From contig OZ020616.1 of assembly GCA_963971575.1 (NCBI GenBank), positions 11,517,934 to 11,581,933 on the forward strand: a stretch of 64,000 nucleotides of DNA, in the 5' to 3' direction. The translations under genes were made by a program, and so were the position numbers. Shown here piece by piece: positions 53,655 through 64,000 of this stretch. The stretch's first letter is position 1, and every line of letters starts with the position of its first letter. This DNA comes from Liopterus haemorrhoidalis (taxonomy: Eukaryota > Arthropoda > Insecta > Coleoptera > Dytiscidae). The notes under the pieces are model-generated. The model was not told the DNA's origin. It ran no database searches and was given only the letters and a program-made list of their open reading frames with translations.

Positions 53655-54585
53655 TAAAAAATTGATGTGAAGTGTGAATATTCACACATTTCAAGGTTTC
53701 GCAGGTATATAATAAGTGAAGGCGGCATGCTGAGTGTGTAGGACAAATTTTACTTTGTAATAATCACGGGAAAATGAACGATATTTTTTAAATAATTTAT
53801 CATCTGTTAATCATATAATAAGACTGGTTATTAAATTTACGCTCTTAAAAATGAAATGCAACATTTGTCAAAATATAACTAGAATTTTGACAAAATAATA
53901 TCAACATAATAAAAATGCAAAAAAAAAAAACAGAAAAAATAAAATTCACTCCGTACTCGAACTCGAAACCCTTCGTTTCCAACGCATTTTAGTTTACGAC
54001 ACCAGTGCTCTAACCATTACGCTATCGCACGCCTTGCATGTGGGTGTCTTACATTGGTATAACTTTTGTACTTTATGAACCAAAAACCACAAAAAAATGT
54101 GTTATTTTCCGAAAACATAATCTGGTCAAAAATTCCTGTTGTACTATTTCGGTTCACACCAATATACATTACTTAGAATTTTTTTAGATTTTTAGTTTAA
54201 ACCATCTGGGCTACAGGGTATGGGACAAAAAATGTTTTGCACAATTTTGGCAAAAATCGCATCAAAATAATTTATTTTGCAAAAATAAAAATTTGATCGT
54301 TAATCCACGTACTAAGGGCTTTCATTTGATAGCCTACTCATAATTTAAAAAAAATATTTTTGTTTTCGATGAGTACATATTTGTTTATATTTTTAGGGGG
54401 ATATGTTTTTTAGATGTTTTAGTATTTTTCTTATGTGCGGGTCAAAGAGTTGTATAAGTATGCCAAATTTCAACTCTCTAGGTTTAGCCGTTTGGCTACA
54501 ATTTTTACCGAACAGACAGACAGACAGACAGACGATAAAATGACGGTATAAGGGTTTTTTGGTCATACCTCCAAAACCCTAAAAA
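53655..54585 (-). mobile_element. R-family repeat, copy R5
   Basis: It is nearly collinear with R2 over its whole length: palindrome GTGTGAATATTCACAC, TTTCAAGGTTTCGCAGGTAT, a tRNA-like module (53942-54031, minus) of the same kind as R2, CATCTGGGCTACAGGGTATG, a short GACA run (54509-54532) and CCAAAACCCTAAAAA at the end. R2 and R5 differ by only a few percent by eye, so they are the youngest pair. Confidence 0.75.
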
Positions 54586-55196
54586 TGAAACAGATTATGA
54601 GCAGAACTCTAAAGGGTGTCCTGTTATCGAGCGTTAACCCTAATTACGTAATCTAAAAACGCATACTCCGCTAAGTATTACTCTATATAACACTAAATTT
54701 TAAGAACATTTCCTTAGCGTTGTTCGGGGTTTGTGTTTCTTACCAAATGAATAAGTAAATGTATTTGTAAATGAAATGTATTAGTGTGGTCGATCCCAAT
54801 CTGTGTTGATAACATGACATTCATTAGGTATTCTTATCGACAGACGGTAACCTAACCTAACCTGAGCAGTAGTGACTGGATGTAATCAGCTAATGAGTGC
54901 AAGTTTCAATATCTTGCAGGAGAAGATGACGTGTACATTATTTACCTGAGTGTTGGTGTGACTGCACCAGACATGCAACGCTCTACGTGTACCCTGCTCT
55001 GTACCGTGTACTCACAGTAAAAGCTCTTATGTATTAGTTTTTAGACGCGAGCTTTTCAGAAATGAAACACGAGAATCCAGCACTTTTATTCTAAACATTT
55101 AAAACGGATCCTAAATTTAAATAAAATTTGTCCCTAGCAGATGCAAAAAGAAGGTAAATGCCTCTAACTCCATAGTCAAGTACTAATTTTATTTCA
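54586..55196. other. knot intron, nothing recognised
   Basis: GTAACCTAACCTAACCTGAG at 54846 is a short CCTAA-rich motif. No exon with family resemblance was found, although TATCTTGCAG at 54912 looks like an acceptor. Confidence 0.35.
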
Positions 55197-56290
55197 GACT
55201 AGCTGGAATACCCGTACTTCGTACTGATGTTTATTTTGTTTTAACGTAAATGATAAATGAGATATTTCAGTTTCAAGTAGAACACAAAATAATTGTTTCT
55301 TTATTCTTAACTATTATTTTGCATATATTTTTTATGTTAAGTTAATAGTAAGTGAGATATGTTGTTTAAAGACAGTGGCGGCGCTAGCTCTTAAAATACA
55401 TTTTTGAGTAAAATTTGGGAGGGCCAGAAAATATTTGAAATAATTTTTTTATCGTTTACACATGAAAATACAAGTGATGACCTAAAAAAAAGGTCTTCAC
55501 TTCTAAAATTACTTTTTCTCCAAAGCAATTCTGGGAGGGGGGCCACTGGGGGACAGAGCGCAAAGAGGAATAGTTTCTTTTCTCATATTCATTTTTGCTG
55601 TTAAGTAAAAGATAAATGAGATATTTCAACCTTATAAGTAACACTCCTCTTTCCCACTAAATAATCTTCTTGTGTTGAAGAGAAATAAATATATCTTCAT
55701 ACACATTTTTGATGTAAAGTAAATAATAAGTGAGATATTTCAAGATTTTAGTTTTAGTGTGTACTCCTGTAACTCTCAAAATAATCATTTGACTGAAAAA
55801 TGTATACAACAAAAAAGATGTATTTTCTTATTAGAAACAATATTTGTTATATACATTTTTGCTGTTAAGTCAATAATAAGGGAGATATTTCAAAACTTTA
55901 GCTTTAAGATTTTAGTTTTAGGGTGTCCCCCGTAACAAAATATACATCTAATTGAAAAAATGCATTTTACAAAAAAAAAGTTTTCTTATTATAAACAGTT
56001 TTTGTTGTTTAATTTTTTACATTAAAGCAATTTTTTACCCCGAAACATCCCCTAGAATAAACATTTTGAGATACCTTATAGCCTATGTTCGAATTCTAGT
56101 TTTACTATATCTTCATACCAAATTACGTGAAAATATGTCCAGCCGTTTTTGCGTGAATATCGGACAGACAGACATTGATTATTTTCCATATATTGACTTA
56201 GAACTATCTGAAATGTGAAGAAACCATATATGAGGCTGAAAAAATAAAAACACAGATATAGGCTCCAATTTTATTCATATAGATTATTGT
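55197..56290 (+). repeat. Dispersed repeat with tandem GAGATATTTCA units
   Basis: It opens with ACTAGCTGGAATACCCGTAC TTCGTACTG, a start common to insect dispersed repeats. It then contains at least five units built around GTTAAGTNAATAATAAGTGA plus GATATTTCA, spaced 80-160 bp apart (55240, 55325, 55590, 55700, 55860). It ends with CAAATTACGTGAAAATATGT, CCAGCCGTTTTTGCGTGAAT, GACAGACAGACA and a tail also found at 25265. A hAT-type element (55373-55548) has inserted among the units. Confidence 0.5.
55373..55548. mobile_element. hAT-type miniature element with GTGATGAC module
   Basis: CAGTGGCGGCGCTAGC and GGGGCCACTG are the end-like sequences. The centre has AAGTGATGACCTAAAAAAAA then GGTCTTCACTT, the same palindromic module as in the elements at 18574, 33872 and 57729. 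No exact duplication is visible, so the limits are approximate. Confidence 0.45.
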
Positions 56291-57589
56291 TGTATGAGAA
56301 ACTTGTGAGAACTATAGCGTTTACCCTATCCTTAAAAGAAACCTGCTGTATTTATGCAAGGAAATCATTGAATTTGTCAATAACTATTAAAGAAAAATAA
56401 CAGTTCAATAAGAATTTTTTATCACATTACCTTTTCGAAAGATGTCAAGGATGTGAAGAGGTAGCTCTCGGTTTACGCTCCACTTTTATTCCAGACTGAA
56501 CCGGAACCGGACTTAATTTTGAAATATAGTAATTTTTATCTATTAAATCGGACTTTTGGTCATTTCGTTTAAGCTTTGTAAACCATACTCACATTGAAAA
56601 TTCTAGATTAAATTGACAGTCATTATAAAATACCATTTTCATTACATTTTAATTTTTTTTGTGTTATTTTTAATATAATTGTGTCATTTCTTACATTTTT
56701 ATGTCTTCCAAAAATTTTAAAATGCATTATTTCTTTTATTTTTAAATAAATACAAACATGAAACATGAAATATCCGTGCCAAGCTCTGTTTTCGTGACAA
56801 TTTAAAAATACGAAACCCTCATTTAGTTCCGCGTAAAGCAAAGAAATGAACTATACCTTAACAATGTATTTGAGTACCTTAACATAAATACATGCCCAGC
56901 TCTGAAAAATGTTATAGGTTCGTATAATAAAATAATATTTCAATATATTGTACAATAGGGGATTGGCATGATTGTTTGATTTTTTTTTATTATATTCCTC
57001 TTGTTGCATATAAACATAAAAAACAGTTTTGCATTTTTATTTTTTAATTTGAAGGCTTAAAAAATCATAAATGTATGTAGCGCGCGAAAACCACGTGTGA
57101 CGTCAGAACCTACCTAGTGTACTGCGTACAGCCTACCCAGTCTACAGCGTACAGCATACACAGTCTGCCGTGAACTTATTTGCTTGTATAACTTTTATAG
57201 ATTGTGTAAAGTTAGAGTGATTTTAATTAAAATAAAGTTATTCTACATGTTTATCGAATTAAATTATATATTAAAATATATAAAACATGGAAGATCCAGG
57301 GCCCAGTACTTCGAAACATCAAATATTGTTCAGTACAGATGTGAACAAATACTTTGTTTAGAACTCCATAAAAATAATTTATTTCATTACCTAATGGTGA
57401 AAAACAAAAGAAAAGGAAGAAAATAATCAATGTTGGGTAAATTGTCACTTTGAGCCCAAACAAAATCTTTATCTGCCATTTTAATAATAAATGCGTGAAA
57501 AATTGTTTAAAAACAAATACAAAACTCTCGAACAATACAATCTACACACGCAAAGATTATGTTGTAGTAAAAAATAATGTATTTTTTTT
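56291..57589. repeat. AT-rich intron with a 23-bp tandem repeat
   Basis: Only one structure stands out: CCTACCTAGTGTACTGCGTA CAG, CCTACCCAGTCTACAGCGTA CAG and a third partial unit lie head to tail at 57109-57175, next to GCGCGCGAAAACCACGTG. The rest is featureless. Confidence 0.45.
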
Positions 57590-57652
57590 ATTATTATTTT
57601 TTTTTTTATGGGAGGGCAAGTCTAGCGGAGGTCTCCCTTCGCCACTGGTTTA
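57590..57652 (+). repeat. Solo 3' end of family A
   Basis: ATGGGAGGGCAAGTCTAGCG followed by GAGGTCTCCCTTCGCCAC and TGGTTT matches the last 50 bp of the family A copies at 4355 and 48132. Nothing of the 5' part precedes it. Confidence 0.6.
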
Positions 57653-57728
57653 CCTATAGATTTAGAAGTGTCCTTGTTTATATTCCGTACAGCAAGATGG
57701 GAAAACGAAGCACATTGTCATCTGAAGA

Positions 57729-58087
57729 CAGGGTTGCCAGATTATTATTTTACCAAATCGGGATTTTTACCAAATAAATATAAAAAATTCGAGATTAAGA
57801 CTCAAAAAGCGGGACAACCTAATAAAATGTACAGTTCAAAATATTTCAAAATGTTTATAAACAAACTCTCTCCCAAAATTGTAGTGATGAGTAAAAAACA
57901 AAAGGTCCTCACTTCCAAAATAGAAGTGATTAGCAAAAAAAAGGTCCTCACTCTCAAAATAGAAAGTGAGGAGCCAAATATTTTTGTTTTGATTAATTCG
58001 GGATTTTAGCTGTCCCGCGCGGGACAATCTTTTTTTGTTCAAAAAGCGGGAGACGTCCCGCGAAATTCGGGACGTCTGGCAACCCTG
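57729..58087. mobile_element. hAT-type miniature element with exact 8-bp duplication
   Basis: CAGGGTTGCCAGA and TCTGGCAACCCTG are perfect 13-bp inverted termini. TCTGAAGA is duplicated exactly at 57721-57728 and 58088-58095. The centre has GTGATGAGTAAAAAACAAAA with GGTCCTCACTT, repeated as GTGATTAGCAAAAAAAAGGT with CCTCACT, followed by GTGAGGAGC. GCGGGAC pieces near the ends resemble those of the element at 18574. The open frames here are shadows. Confidence 0.85.
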
Positions 58088-59270
58088 TCTGAAGACCTTC
58101 CAGGGTTTTCACCTTTCTACATAAATATTTGGTGTACGATCCGTAACTATTGGTATTTTTTAATTAATTCCAAAAATCTGTTATATTTTTAGTGTATTTC
58201 TTAGAGATATTTAGCAGGTATTTGAGATCTCTTCATCTTGTTAAATTATAAATAATCGGGGCCGTCTAGGGTTTGACGTCATGCTCAGTCGTATTTGCTC
58301 GGCAACCTTCGCGCTGTGGTCGGCTTATTTCAAATTTATAATATCTTAATTAAAAAATTTGGCTGAAATGTTAAGTAAAATGTGATTTTTGTTTTGTTAG
58401 GTGACATAACTAACATTAACATAGGTATCAAAAAAATTTAATTTTAAGAAAATATAAATTTTATGCGTATCCCCTATTATTGACGTTTATTATTCCGAAA
58501 TTCAATTTTCCAGCAAAAAAAAATCTAGTTATTTAGACTTTTCTGATATTTTGTTATAGTGTAAATATGACTTTTGAAATTACTCCTCCTAGTTTTAAAA
58601 TAGCAGTATTTCAAAATTTATGTCATTGTCTAGACTAAATACTAGTTTTGAGTGAGATAAAATAAAATGAGTGATATTTATCGAGCAATTGTTTTATTTA
58701 CACTTTTGTAAATAGATTATTCAATTTATGTTTTCCCTTACATTTTGCAGAAAACAAAGGAAACTTGTTGTAGATTGTCCATCACAGTTTAATCCTTAGT
58801 ATGTAGGTTGTCAGTAGCATATCTGTGCGCAGTCATAATTTGCCGTGTTCGTATCCGGGCTCGAACGTAATACCCACTCGCACCTGAACACTCGGGCCTC
58901 TCCCGTTATAAATCCTTGATAATTGACTGTGCCGGATTCCAGTAAAATACGACAGGACTCCAGCCATAACGCATGCAACACCGTGATTTACTCGGCTATC
59001 ATTGTGAATATTAGTGCAACTAGGCGTCCTGGGACGATTATTTATAATTGGACAAGATGAAGAGATCTCAAATACCTGCTAAATATCTCTAAGAAATACA
59101 CTAAAGAATATAACAGATTTTTGGAATTAATTAAAAAATACCATTAGTTATGGATCGTACACCAAATATTTATGTAGAAAGGTGAAAACCCTGGAAGGTC
59201 TTCAGACAGGGTTGCCAGACGTACCGAATTTCGCGGGACGTCTCCCGCTTTTTGAACAAAAATATTGTCC
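58022..59270. repeat. Large inverted duplication (arms 237 bp, spacer 776 bp)
   Basis: The segment 58022-58258 reappears inverted at 59035-59270 with only a handful of differences. It starts inside the hAT element above, crosses its right terminus and one TCTGAAGA duplication, and continues into non-repeat DNA (CACCTTTCTACATAAATATT, TAGCAGGTATTTGAGATCTC). The second copy therefore carries a severed hAT end, so the duplication happened after that insertion. The spacer (58259-59034) has no identified feature. Confidence 0.8.
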
Positions 59271-59515
59271 GTGACATTCAAGAGAGCAGATATTGTACTA
59301 TGTCCAGGTCTAAATCCAGATTGTGTTTCGGAAATAATATTATTTGAGAAAACATATTTTGACAGCTGGGCATACATGATCTTTTCAAAAACTTTGCTGA
59401 GAGCATTTAAAATGCTTATAGGGCGCAGATCCGAGAAGTTTTCCGGTTTATTAATCTTGGCTAAAGGAAGGATTATACTATGGTGAATGAAGAACCAATT
59501 CATAACGAAATTCAT
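59271..59515 (-). pseudogene. Non-LTR reverse transcriptase fragment
   Basis: On the minus strand IILPLAKINKPENFSDLRPI, SILNALSKVFEKIMYAQLSK, YVFSNNIISETQSGFRPGHS and TISALLNVTDN are RT blocks 1-3 of a LINE (P-K..P..FxDxRPIS; QSGFRxGHST). The fragment is cut at 59271 by the inverted duplication and at about 59515 by a mariner fragment. It has no active-site box. Confidence 0.75.
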
Positions 59516-59710
59516 GGAGTTTTGTCATTGCGACTGCACACTTGTGAATCGGTGCGATATCCTGTTGGAACAGCACTTTTTTCATCGCCAAATGAGGCCG
59601 CTTTCGCTTCATATCGGCGTCGAATTGGTCCAACAGCTCTGCCAGGAGCAGTCTACTCTTTCAACTGTTCCTTGGTCTCTGGTATGTTGTGATGGATCCA
59701 TGTTTCGTAT
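59512..59710 (-). pseudogene. Mariner transposase fragment
   Basis: Minus strand: SITTYQRPRNS, then LLAELLDQFDADMKRKRPHL and AMKKVLFQQDIAPIHKCAVA then MTKLHEF. This matches the section of a mariner transposase from the linker to the second catalytic Asp (VLFHQDNAPxHK; here QDIAPIH). It ends abruptly where the LINE fragment begins. Confidence 0.65.
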
Positions 59711-60533
59711 CACTAAGTTAAAATCGTTACAATATAATAACAGAAGGAATAATACAGTTAAAAAATCTCTTAGGGTCTTCTGTAACTTGTTGACAGTCAA
59801 TTGCATTCTGTCTTGTCATTTATTATGCGCACTGAACTGTTGGAACTTTCGACAGGGCACTCTCGACTGAGAAATGTCGAAAAGCTTACCGAATAGAACC
59901 TTAGTTTGACCTCATGTTAAACCTATAGCATTTTTTATAGTATAAAATATAATTTGCGCTAATGGAGACGTGATGTAATTTTTTCATTCATTTCATATAT
60001 AATTTTTTGAACGAATGATCAACATTGTGAATTAAATTTTAAATTATAAATCAGTTAAATAATTTGGAATATCAGTGATGAGTTTTTGTATAGAGCGACT
60101 GTTAAAAATGTCGATGCGATGGATCTGATACTAGACCCTCATGATACTGATGCAATCATTAATTATTTAGATCAATTTAGCTCATCAACCATGATGACTG
60201 ATCGAAAAATTACATGTTTTTTATTTATGCTAAATTATTTTTCGAACAATTTATTTCTGCATTCATATTTTATTAGTTTATTTTTCATATATTTTAACTG
60301 TCAAAGGGTGAATATTTTCATTGGTTTGCTACATTGGATGCCACCGAATTTTACAGTCTCTGGCCATATTATTTGGTGTTTGAATGGAATTCAAAAATAG
60401 AAGGAGAAAAAAGCTACTAATTTTATTTTTACATGCCTAACATAGATCACTTAATATCCTAAAATATTGGTGAAAAACATAAAAAATTGGCAGTAGCAGT
60501 CATGTATTGATTTATTTTAATCAATTATTTAGA
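59711..60533. other. knot intron, nothing recognised
   Basis: A plus-strand frame at 60086-60400 has no recognisable domain; its second half is AT-rich noise. Confidence 0.35.
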
Positions 60534-61137
60534 CCAGGCATGAGCCCGCGGGCTGGATCCGGCCCGTTGCCTCATTTTGTCCAACCCACGGTAAATATCC
60601 AAAATCCCATTGAATTTGACCCGCGAGTATATCTTTGTTTTCAGAGATCAAACGCGGTTAAGCGGTTAAACGGTTGACGTTGATGTGGAACAAGCGTCAC
60701 TTTCTCTGCAAATGGAACTACTTGAGCTACAGGAGAACTAAGATTTGAAGTAAGAAATGAAGGACATTTCACTAATTGAGTTTTATAAGAAATATTTCCT
60801 AGTTGACAAATTTCCGAAACTCACAGATTTTGCTCAGAAGGGAATTACGCTCTTTGGAAGCACTTACAAATGTGAACAGTTATTTTCTAGGATGAAGTTC
60901 GTGAAATCAAAATCAAGGATGCGAATAACGGATTCGCGCCTAGAAAACACGTTGCGTGTTGCAACATCAGTTGTTTCCCCGAACATTGACAAACAATCTG
61001 AAGTCTCAACCGTCCCATTAAAATTAAATAATCATTTTGTTCTATTTAACAATATTTATGCATTAGAAAAGATTTTTTATTTTTTTCCTGTTTTTTATGA
61101 ATGTTATTATCTGTCTCAATTTGTAATACGAAACTAA
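60534..61137 (+). pseudogene. hAT transposase C-terminus with one terminus
   Basis: CAGGCATGAGCCCGCGGGCT GG at 60537 is a hAT-type end. From about 60680 the frame reads FDVDVEQASLSLQMELLELQ. The open part from 60757 reads DISLIEFYKKYFLVDKFPKL, FAQKGITLFGSTYKCEQLFS and RMKFVKSKSRMRITDSRLEN with TLRVATSVVSPNID. This is the hAT dimerisation domain as found in GTF2IRD2/Charlie8-like and ZBED-type proteins (LFGSTYxCEQxFSxMKxxKSKxRSRLTD). About 150 of 600 or more residues are present. The stop is natural but late, after an AT-rich extension. Confidence 0.75.
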
Positions 61138-61740
61138 GAGGAAAATTTCATTTTTTATGTTGTCTATTTAAAATATCATCTTAGGGTGGTACTGCTGAAA
61201 TGGCGCCTTTCAAAACATTTGACAATTCATATTTGACATTAAATTATATGTCAATTTATTTTTTTACTTAAAAAGTATTTTTATACAACCAAAATAAGAA
61301 AATAACATCAGAAAATATGCATAAGAGACTACAATTAGATAAATATACAAAAAAAATACATATATAACGCTTATGGAAAACCTTTAGAAAAAAATTGAAA
61401 CAAAATTTAAAAAAAGCTATGATAAATTATTATTATATAATATGTATTTTTTATATTTTATCACGATATTTCATTGATAATCGTAATATTTTTTTACTAT
61501 TATACGAGTAATAATCGAAAGTTTGATGAAATAAATATTAATATATACATTCAAAATATTTGACATGTCAATCACAATTTTGACATGTCAATTTAGTAAA
61601 AACCTCAATATGATGAAACTTAACCATACTTTTAAAAGCCAGATTTACAAGTTCACATGATTCTACAAAAGTCTATTTACACCACAACAGCGACTAAAGT
61701 AACCAGATCTGGTTTCGTATTACAAATTGAGACAGATTAT
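61105..61740. repeat. Inverted repeat across 600 bp
   Basis: ATCTGTCTCAATTTGTAATA CGAAAC at 61111-61136 is inverted exactly at 61711-61736, and a weaker match continues outward. It may be the end of the hAT relic or a separate small element. The interior is AT-rich, with TTTGACATGTCAAT repeated directly near 61560. Confidence 0.5.
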
Positions 61741-62989
61741 ATGAACTTATATATTTTTTTTGTATAGTTAAGAAAATTTAGAATGTTTAATTTTTTATAA
61801 TAAAAGAATTTCATTGAAGTAATTTAAAAAAAAAACTTATAATTCTAAAAAAAAATCCTTAAAAAGTTTTGGCCACGAATGTATTTCAGATCGCTATCCG
61901 GTCCTTGGTCTTTTGGAAATTGTAATGCCTAATTTAAAAATTATACATATTCGATGCTTTTGATTCTTGGTGGCAATTGCCACGAAAAATGACTCAAAAT
62001 GCCACAAGTTCCACGCGGATCACCACTCGCGCATCACTATTTTACATCTTCCAACCGATCTCTTGCTAGAGATTTTCGACTTGAATTATAAATTGGAGGA
62101 TATTATATTTGCTTGACCCATATACAAAAATTTTCGTTTTTTGATCAGATACATTAATTAGTTTTTTTTTTTCATTCCATTTAGGTCTTCATTCTTAATC
62201 TTCAACCATTGAAATGCGCATCAGTCTCCTATAAATCCATAGCTCAGATACCGATATTTTTACTTGTATTGTATTTTTGATATTGACCATGCTTCGACAC
62301 CATATAATTATATTGGAAAGTTGTAACACTAGTTAATAGTTCTCTTATTCTTCCAAATACTGTTCTTGCTTTTATTATTCTATTAAATAAACGTACTTGC
62401 ATCGTAATATGTATTGTTGTTGAATGAAGAGATCTTTTTCACCGTGTGTGATGACTCAATAGTTAGTAAACCTCTCTGCTGGAGCCAATCGCTCAATCAA
62501 AGATATAAAAAGCAACGAATTGAAAAAAGCGTTCGATAAACGCTGCCGAACAACAGTGTTGTCAATCGGGCGCTGTGTGTTGGTACGCCTGAGAGCGGGG
62601 ATTCCCCTGAGACGCATTAGGCGCATTATAACCTGCTATCATGTCCACCTGCAATTTTAATGTAATTTTAACGAGGCCACAAGTGCATATACTTCTCTCG
62701 CTACTTTTCACAAACACACAGTGTATCTCAATATTTCACAAACAAAATTAGCTTACAAAATATTAAAACAAATTAACTAATGTTAACAGATTTCCTTAAA
62801 AAATATAGTGAAATCTTTTGGGTCGTCAACATTGCGCCAATGCATGTTCCAAAGAAAAAAAAAAGGTTGGGTAAGAATGGCCAAGACAGGGGATCAATTG
62901 AATAACCCACTTATTAATATTTGACATATAATTTTTAACAATCATAACATTAAGTTATAAAAAAAACTTTCATAGAAAATAACTATAGA
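61741..62989. other. knot intron, nothing recognised
   Basis: Mostly AT-rich. A GC-balanced patch (62480-62660) with AACAACAGTGTTGTCAATCG has no assignable function. Confidence 0.35.
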
Positions 62990-63063
62990 GTTGCAGTGGC
63001 TCCATGGTAAGACGGTTGCCTACGGAGCACAGGAACTTGGGTTCAAATTCCCCCACTTCCATC
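62990..63063 (+). other. tRNA-like sequence (SINE head or tRNA pseudogene)
   Basis: CAGTGGCTCCATGGTAAGAC (A box TGGCTCCATGG) and TGGGTTCAAATTCCCCC (B box/T-arm with perfect stem) are properly spaced. GCAGTGG and CCACTTC can pair in six of seven positions as an acceptor stem. The anticodon arm does not fold cleanly, so a functional tRNA is unlikely. Confidence 0.4.
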
Positions 63064-63216
63064 GTAATTGTATTTTACGATATTATGTTATCAGCTCTGC
63101 GGTCGACTCTGCTTCAAGTATTTAATACTTAAAATGAGTACCTGTTTACACAAGGATAATAGGACTGGTCGAATAGTCACATTGACCACGTGGCTTTTAT
63201 ATTTATGACGCGGAAA

Positions 63217-63560
63217 TTACGCCAGATTCAGTGCCCGCACAATCCGGAGTGAACCGAGCAGCACTGCTTTCTGCATCTTGCAGATCAAAGAGGTGGCAGA
63301 AGATCTGCAGGCGGGAATGGACTCGGTTTCCCTTCGATAGGAGGCTTTCATACCACCTAAAACACCAACTATTAGGACTGTAAGCTTAACTTTATACCCT
63401 GGATACAGCTTTTTAAGCTCGGATAAGAGAACCATATACTTGGATATCTTTTCCTCCTCCTTCAGAAAGATATTAATGTCAGCTGGACTTGAGAATTCGA
63501 TCACAAACATCTGTTTGGTCTCGATATTATCATTATTATTACTCGAACCTATTATTATTA
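63217..63560 (-). pseudogene. Non-LTR retrotransposon ORF C-terminus
   Basis: The minus-strand frame reads NIETKQMFVIEFSSPADINI, KISKYMVLLSELKKLYPGYK, VKLTVLIVGVLGGMKASYRR, SIPACRSSATSLICKMQKAV and LLGSLRIVRAL, then stop. The pattern K-Y-x-x-L--EL---YPGY-V---P-VVGALG-----L---L-SIP-C------L---MQKA-LLGSLRI-R is the conserved C-terminus of a LINE lineage common in invertebrates. It is open over 97 codons, so it is relatively fresh but cut off upstream. Confidence 0.65.
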
Positions 63561-64000
63561 TTAGAAGATAACTATAGTCGGTTCAAGTGTTGGTTTGCAG
63601 TCTTTCTTTTATGGGAAATTAGAGCGATGTTGCAAATATGTAAATGAATCCGAAATATAAGTTTGTTGTCAACTTGAAATTATATTTGTACCGCGTTTTC
63701 ACAAATCAGCGTTTTTTAAAGTCGTCAACGTCACCACGAAAGAAAAAGATAGCGTTATTGCGACATCAATTAGAGAATACAGTAAAAAACTACCCCATTT
63801 AACCTGTACTGCAAACTATAGGCTATTCCAAACGTTTAGGCGGAGCTAACTGGAATTTTCACTATGCTAAATTGTCTTGAACTATCTGTTTAATGTTTGA
63901 AGTATGAGTTTAACTTTTGCTGAACAAAATTACCAAAAGCCTCAGTTAACCAATCAAAATTTCTAGAATTTAAAATCTCTTTCCGCTTAGATTAAAGAAC
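63561..64000. other. Window end, nothing recognised
   Basis: AT-rich sequence with an AATAATAATAAT-like tract at 63540-63565. No exon of knot was found. Confidence 0.35.

Noticed and set aside
54840..54862. CCTAACCTAACCT as an interstitial telomere
   Set aside because: Only about three units and common by chance in insect DNA; the expected insect telomere repeat is TTAGG in long arrays.
54900..55020. Possible knot exon between TATCTTGCAG and CTCACAGTAAAAG
   Set aside because: None of the three frames resembles any part of a COE protein, and the donor side is not a GT site.
57251..57535. 94-codon minus-strand frame rich in Phe and Leu
   Set aside because: Composition of AT-rich DNA; overlapping frames exist on the other strand and there is no domain signal.
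60086..60400. 104-codon plus-strand frame
   Set aside because: The start looks slightly protein-like, but the rest is AT-rich noise and no family is recognisable.
62990..63063. Functional tRNA gene
   Set aside because: The acceptor and T arms are plausible but no anticodon arm can be formed; kept only as tRNA-like.

Overview
The window looks like arthropod, most likely insect, nuclear DNA. It is very AT-rich and dense in decayed transposons. It holds only one recognisable host gene: three short, correctly spliced coding exons (8943-9096, 11633-11696, 28291-28346, all +) of the COE/EBF transcription factor called knot/collier (kn) in Drosophila. Splice sites and reading phases agree across all three, and together they encode about 90 residues of the N-terminal half of the COE DNA-binding domain. 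I found neither the 5' exons nor the next exon (the zinc-knuckle region), so the whole window is probably the inside of one very large gene. Introns measure 2.5 kb and 16.6 kb, with more than 8.9 kb before and more than 35 kb after the exons seen. The host species cannot be named from the sequence; big repeat-filled introns argue against a compact genome.

Almost everything else is mobile DNA or its debris. DNA transposons: four mariner-type elements bounded by TA target duplications (14.1, 19.0, 32.2 and 52.6 kb), a mariner-derived miniature (47.07 kb) and a mariner fragment (59.5 kb); a PIF/Harbinger derivative (1.6 kb); pogo/Tigger relics (5.1 and 36.6 kb); hAT transposase ends (37.8 and 60.7 kb); and many hAT-type miniature elements, several with exact 8-bp target duplications (18.6, 31.8, 47.98 and 57.7 kb). 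Non-LTR retrotransposon fragments from several lineages lie at 0.8, 10.5, 10.8, 21.2, 24.1, 24.5, 44.3, 50.1, 59.3 and 63.2 kb.

A roughly 1-kb dispersed family, called R here, has five good copies (16.1, 22.8, 26.5, 42.7 and 53.7 kb) and weaker relics. One end carries a GTCT/GACA microsatellite and the other a GTGTGAAT-ATTCACAC palindrome. In the middle sits a tRNA-like module that differs between copies while its flanks stay the same. A second pair of related families, A and B, share their inner 3' half.

Foldback elements occur at 17.4 kb (arms built of tandem AAATTACAC units), 39.8 kb (arms of about 370 bp), 41.9 kb and 7.1 kb. The 7.1-kb one carries, on the minus strand, a motif set matching a type I hammerhead ribozyme (CTGATGA, a 6-bp stem II, GAAAC, GTC and a closing stem I), as known from Penelope-like elements and retrozymes. 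The 41.9-kb one carries a decayed version in each arm. The most unusual items are this ribozyme candidate, the exchangeable tRNA-like modules, the tandem-repeat foldback, and a small GTGATGAC...GTCCTCAC palindromic module shared by four otherwise different hAT-type miniature elements.
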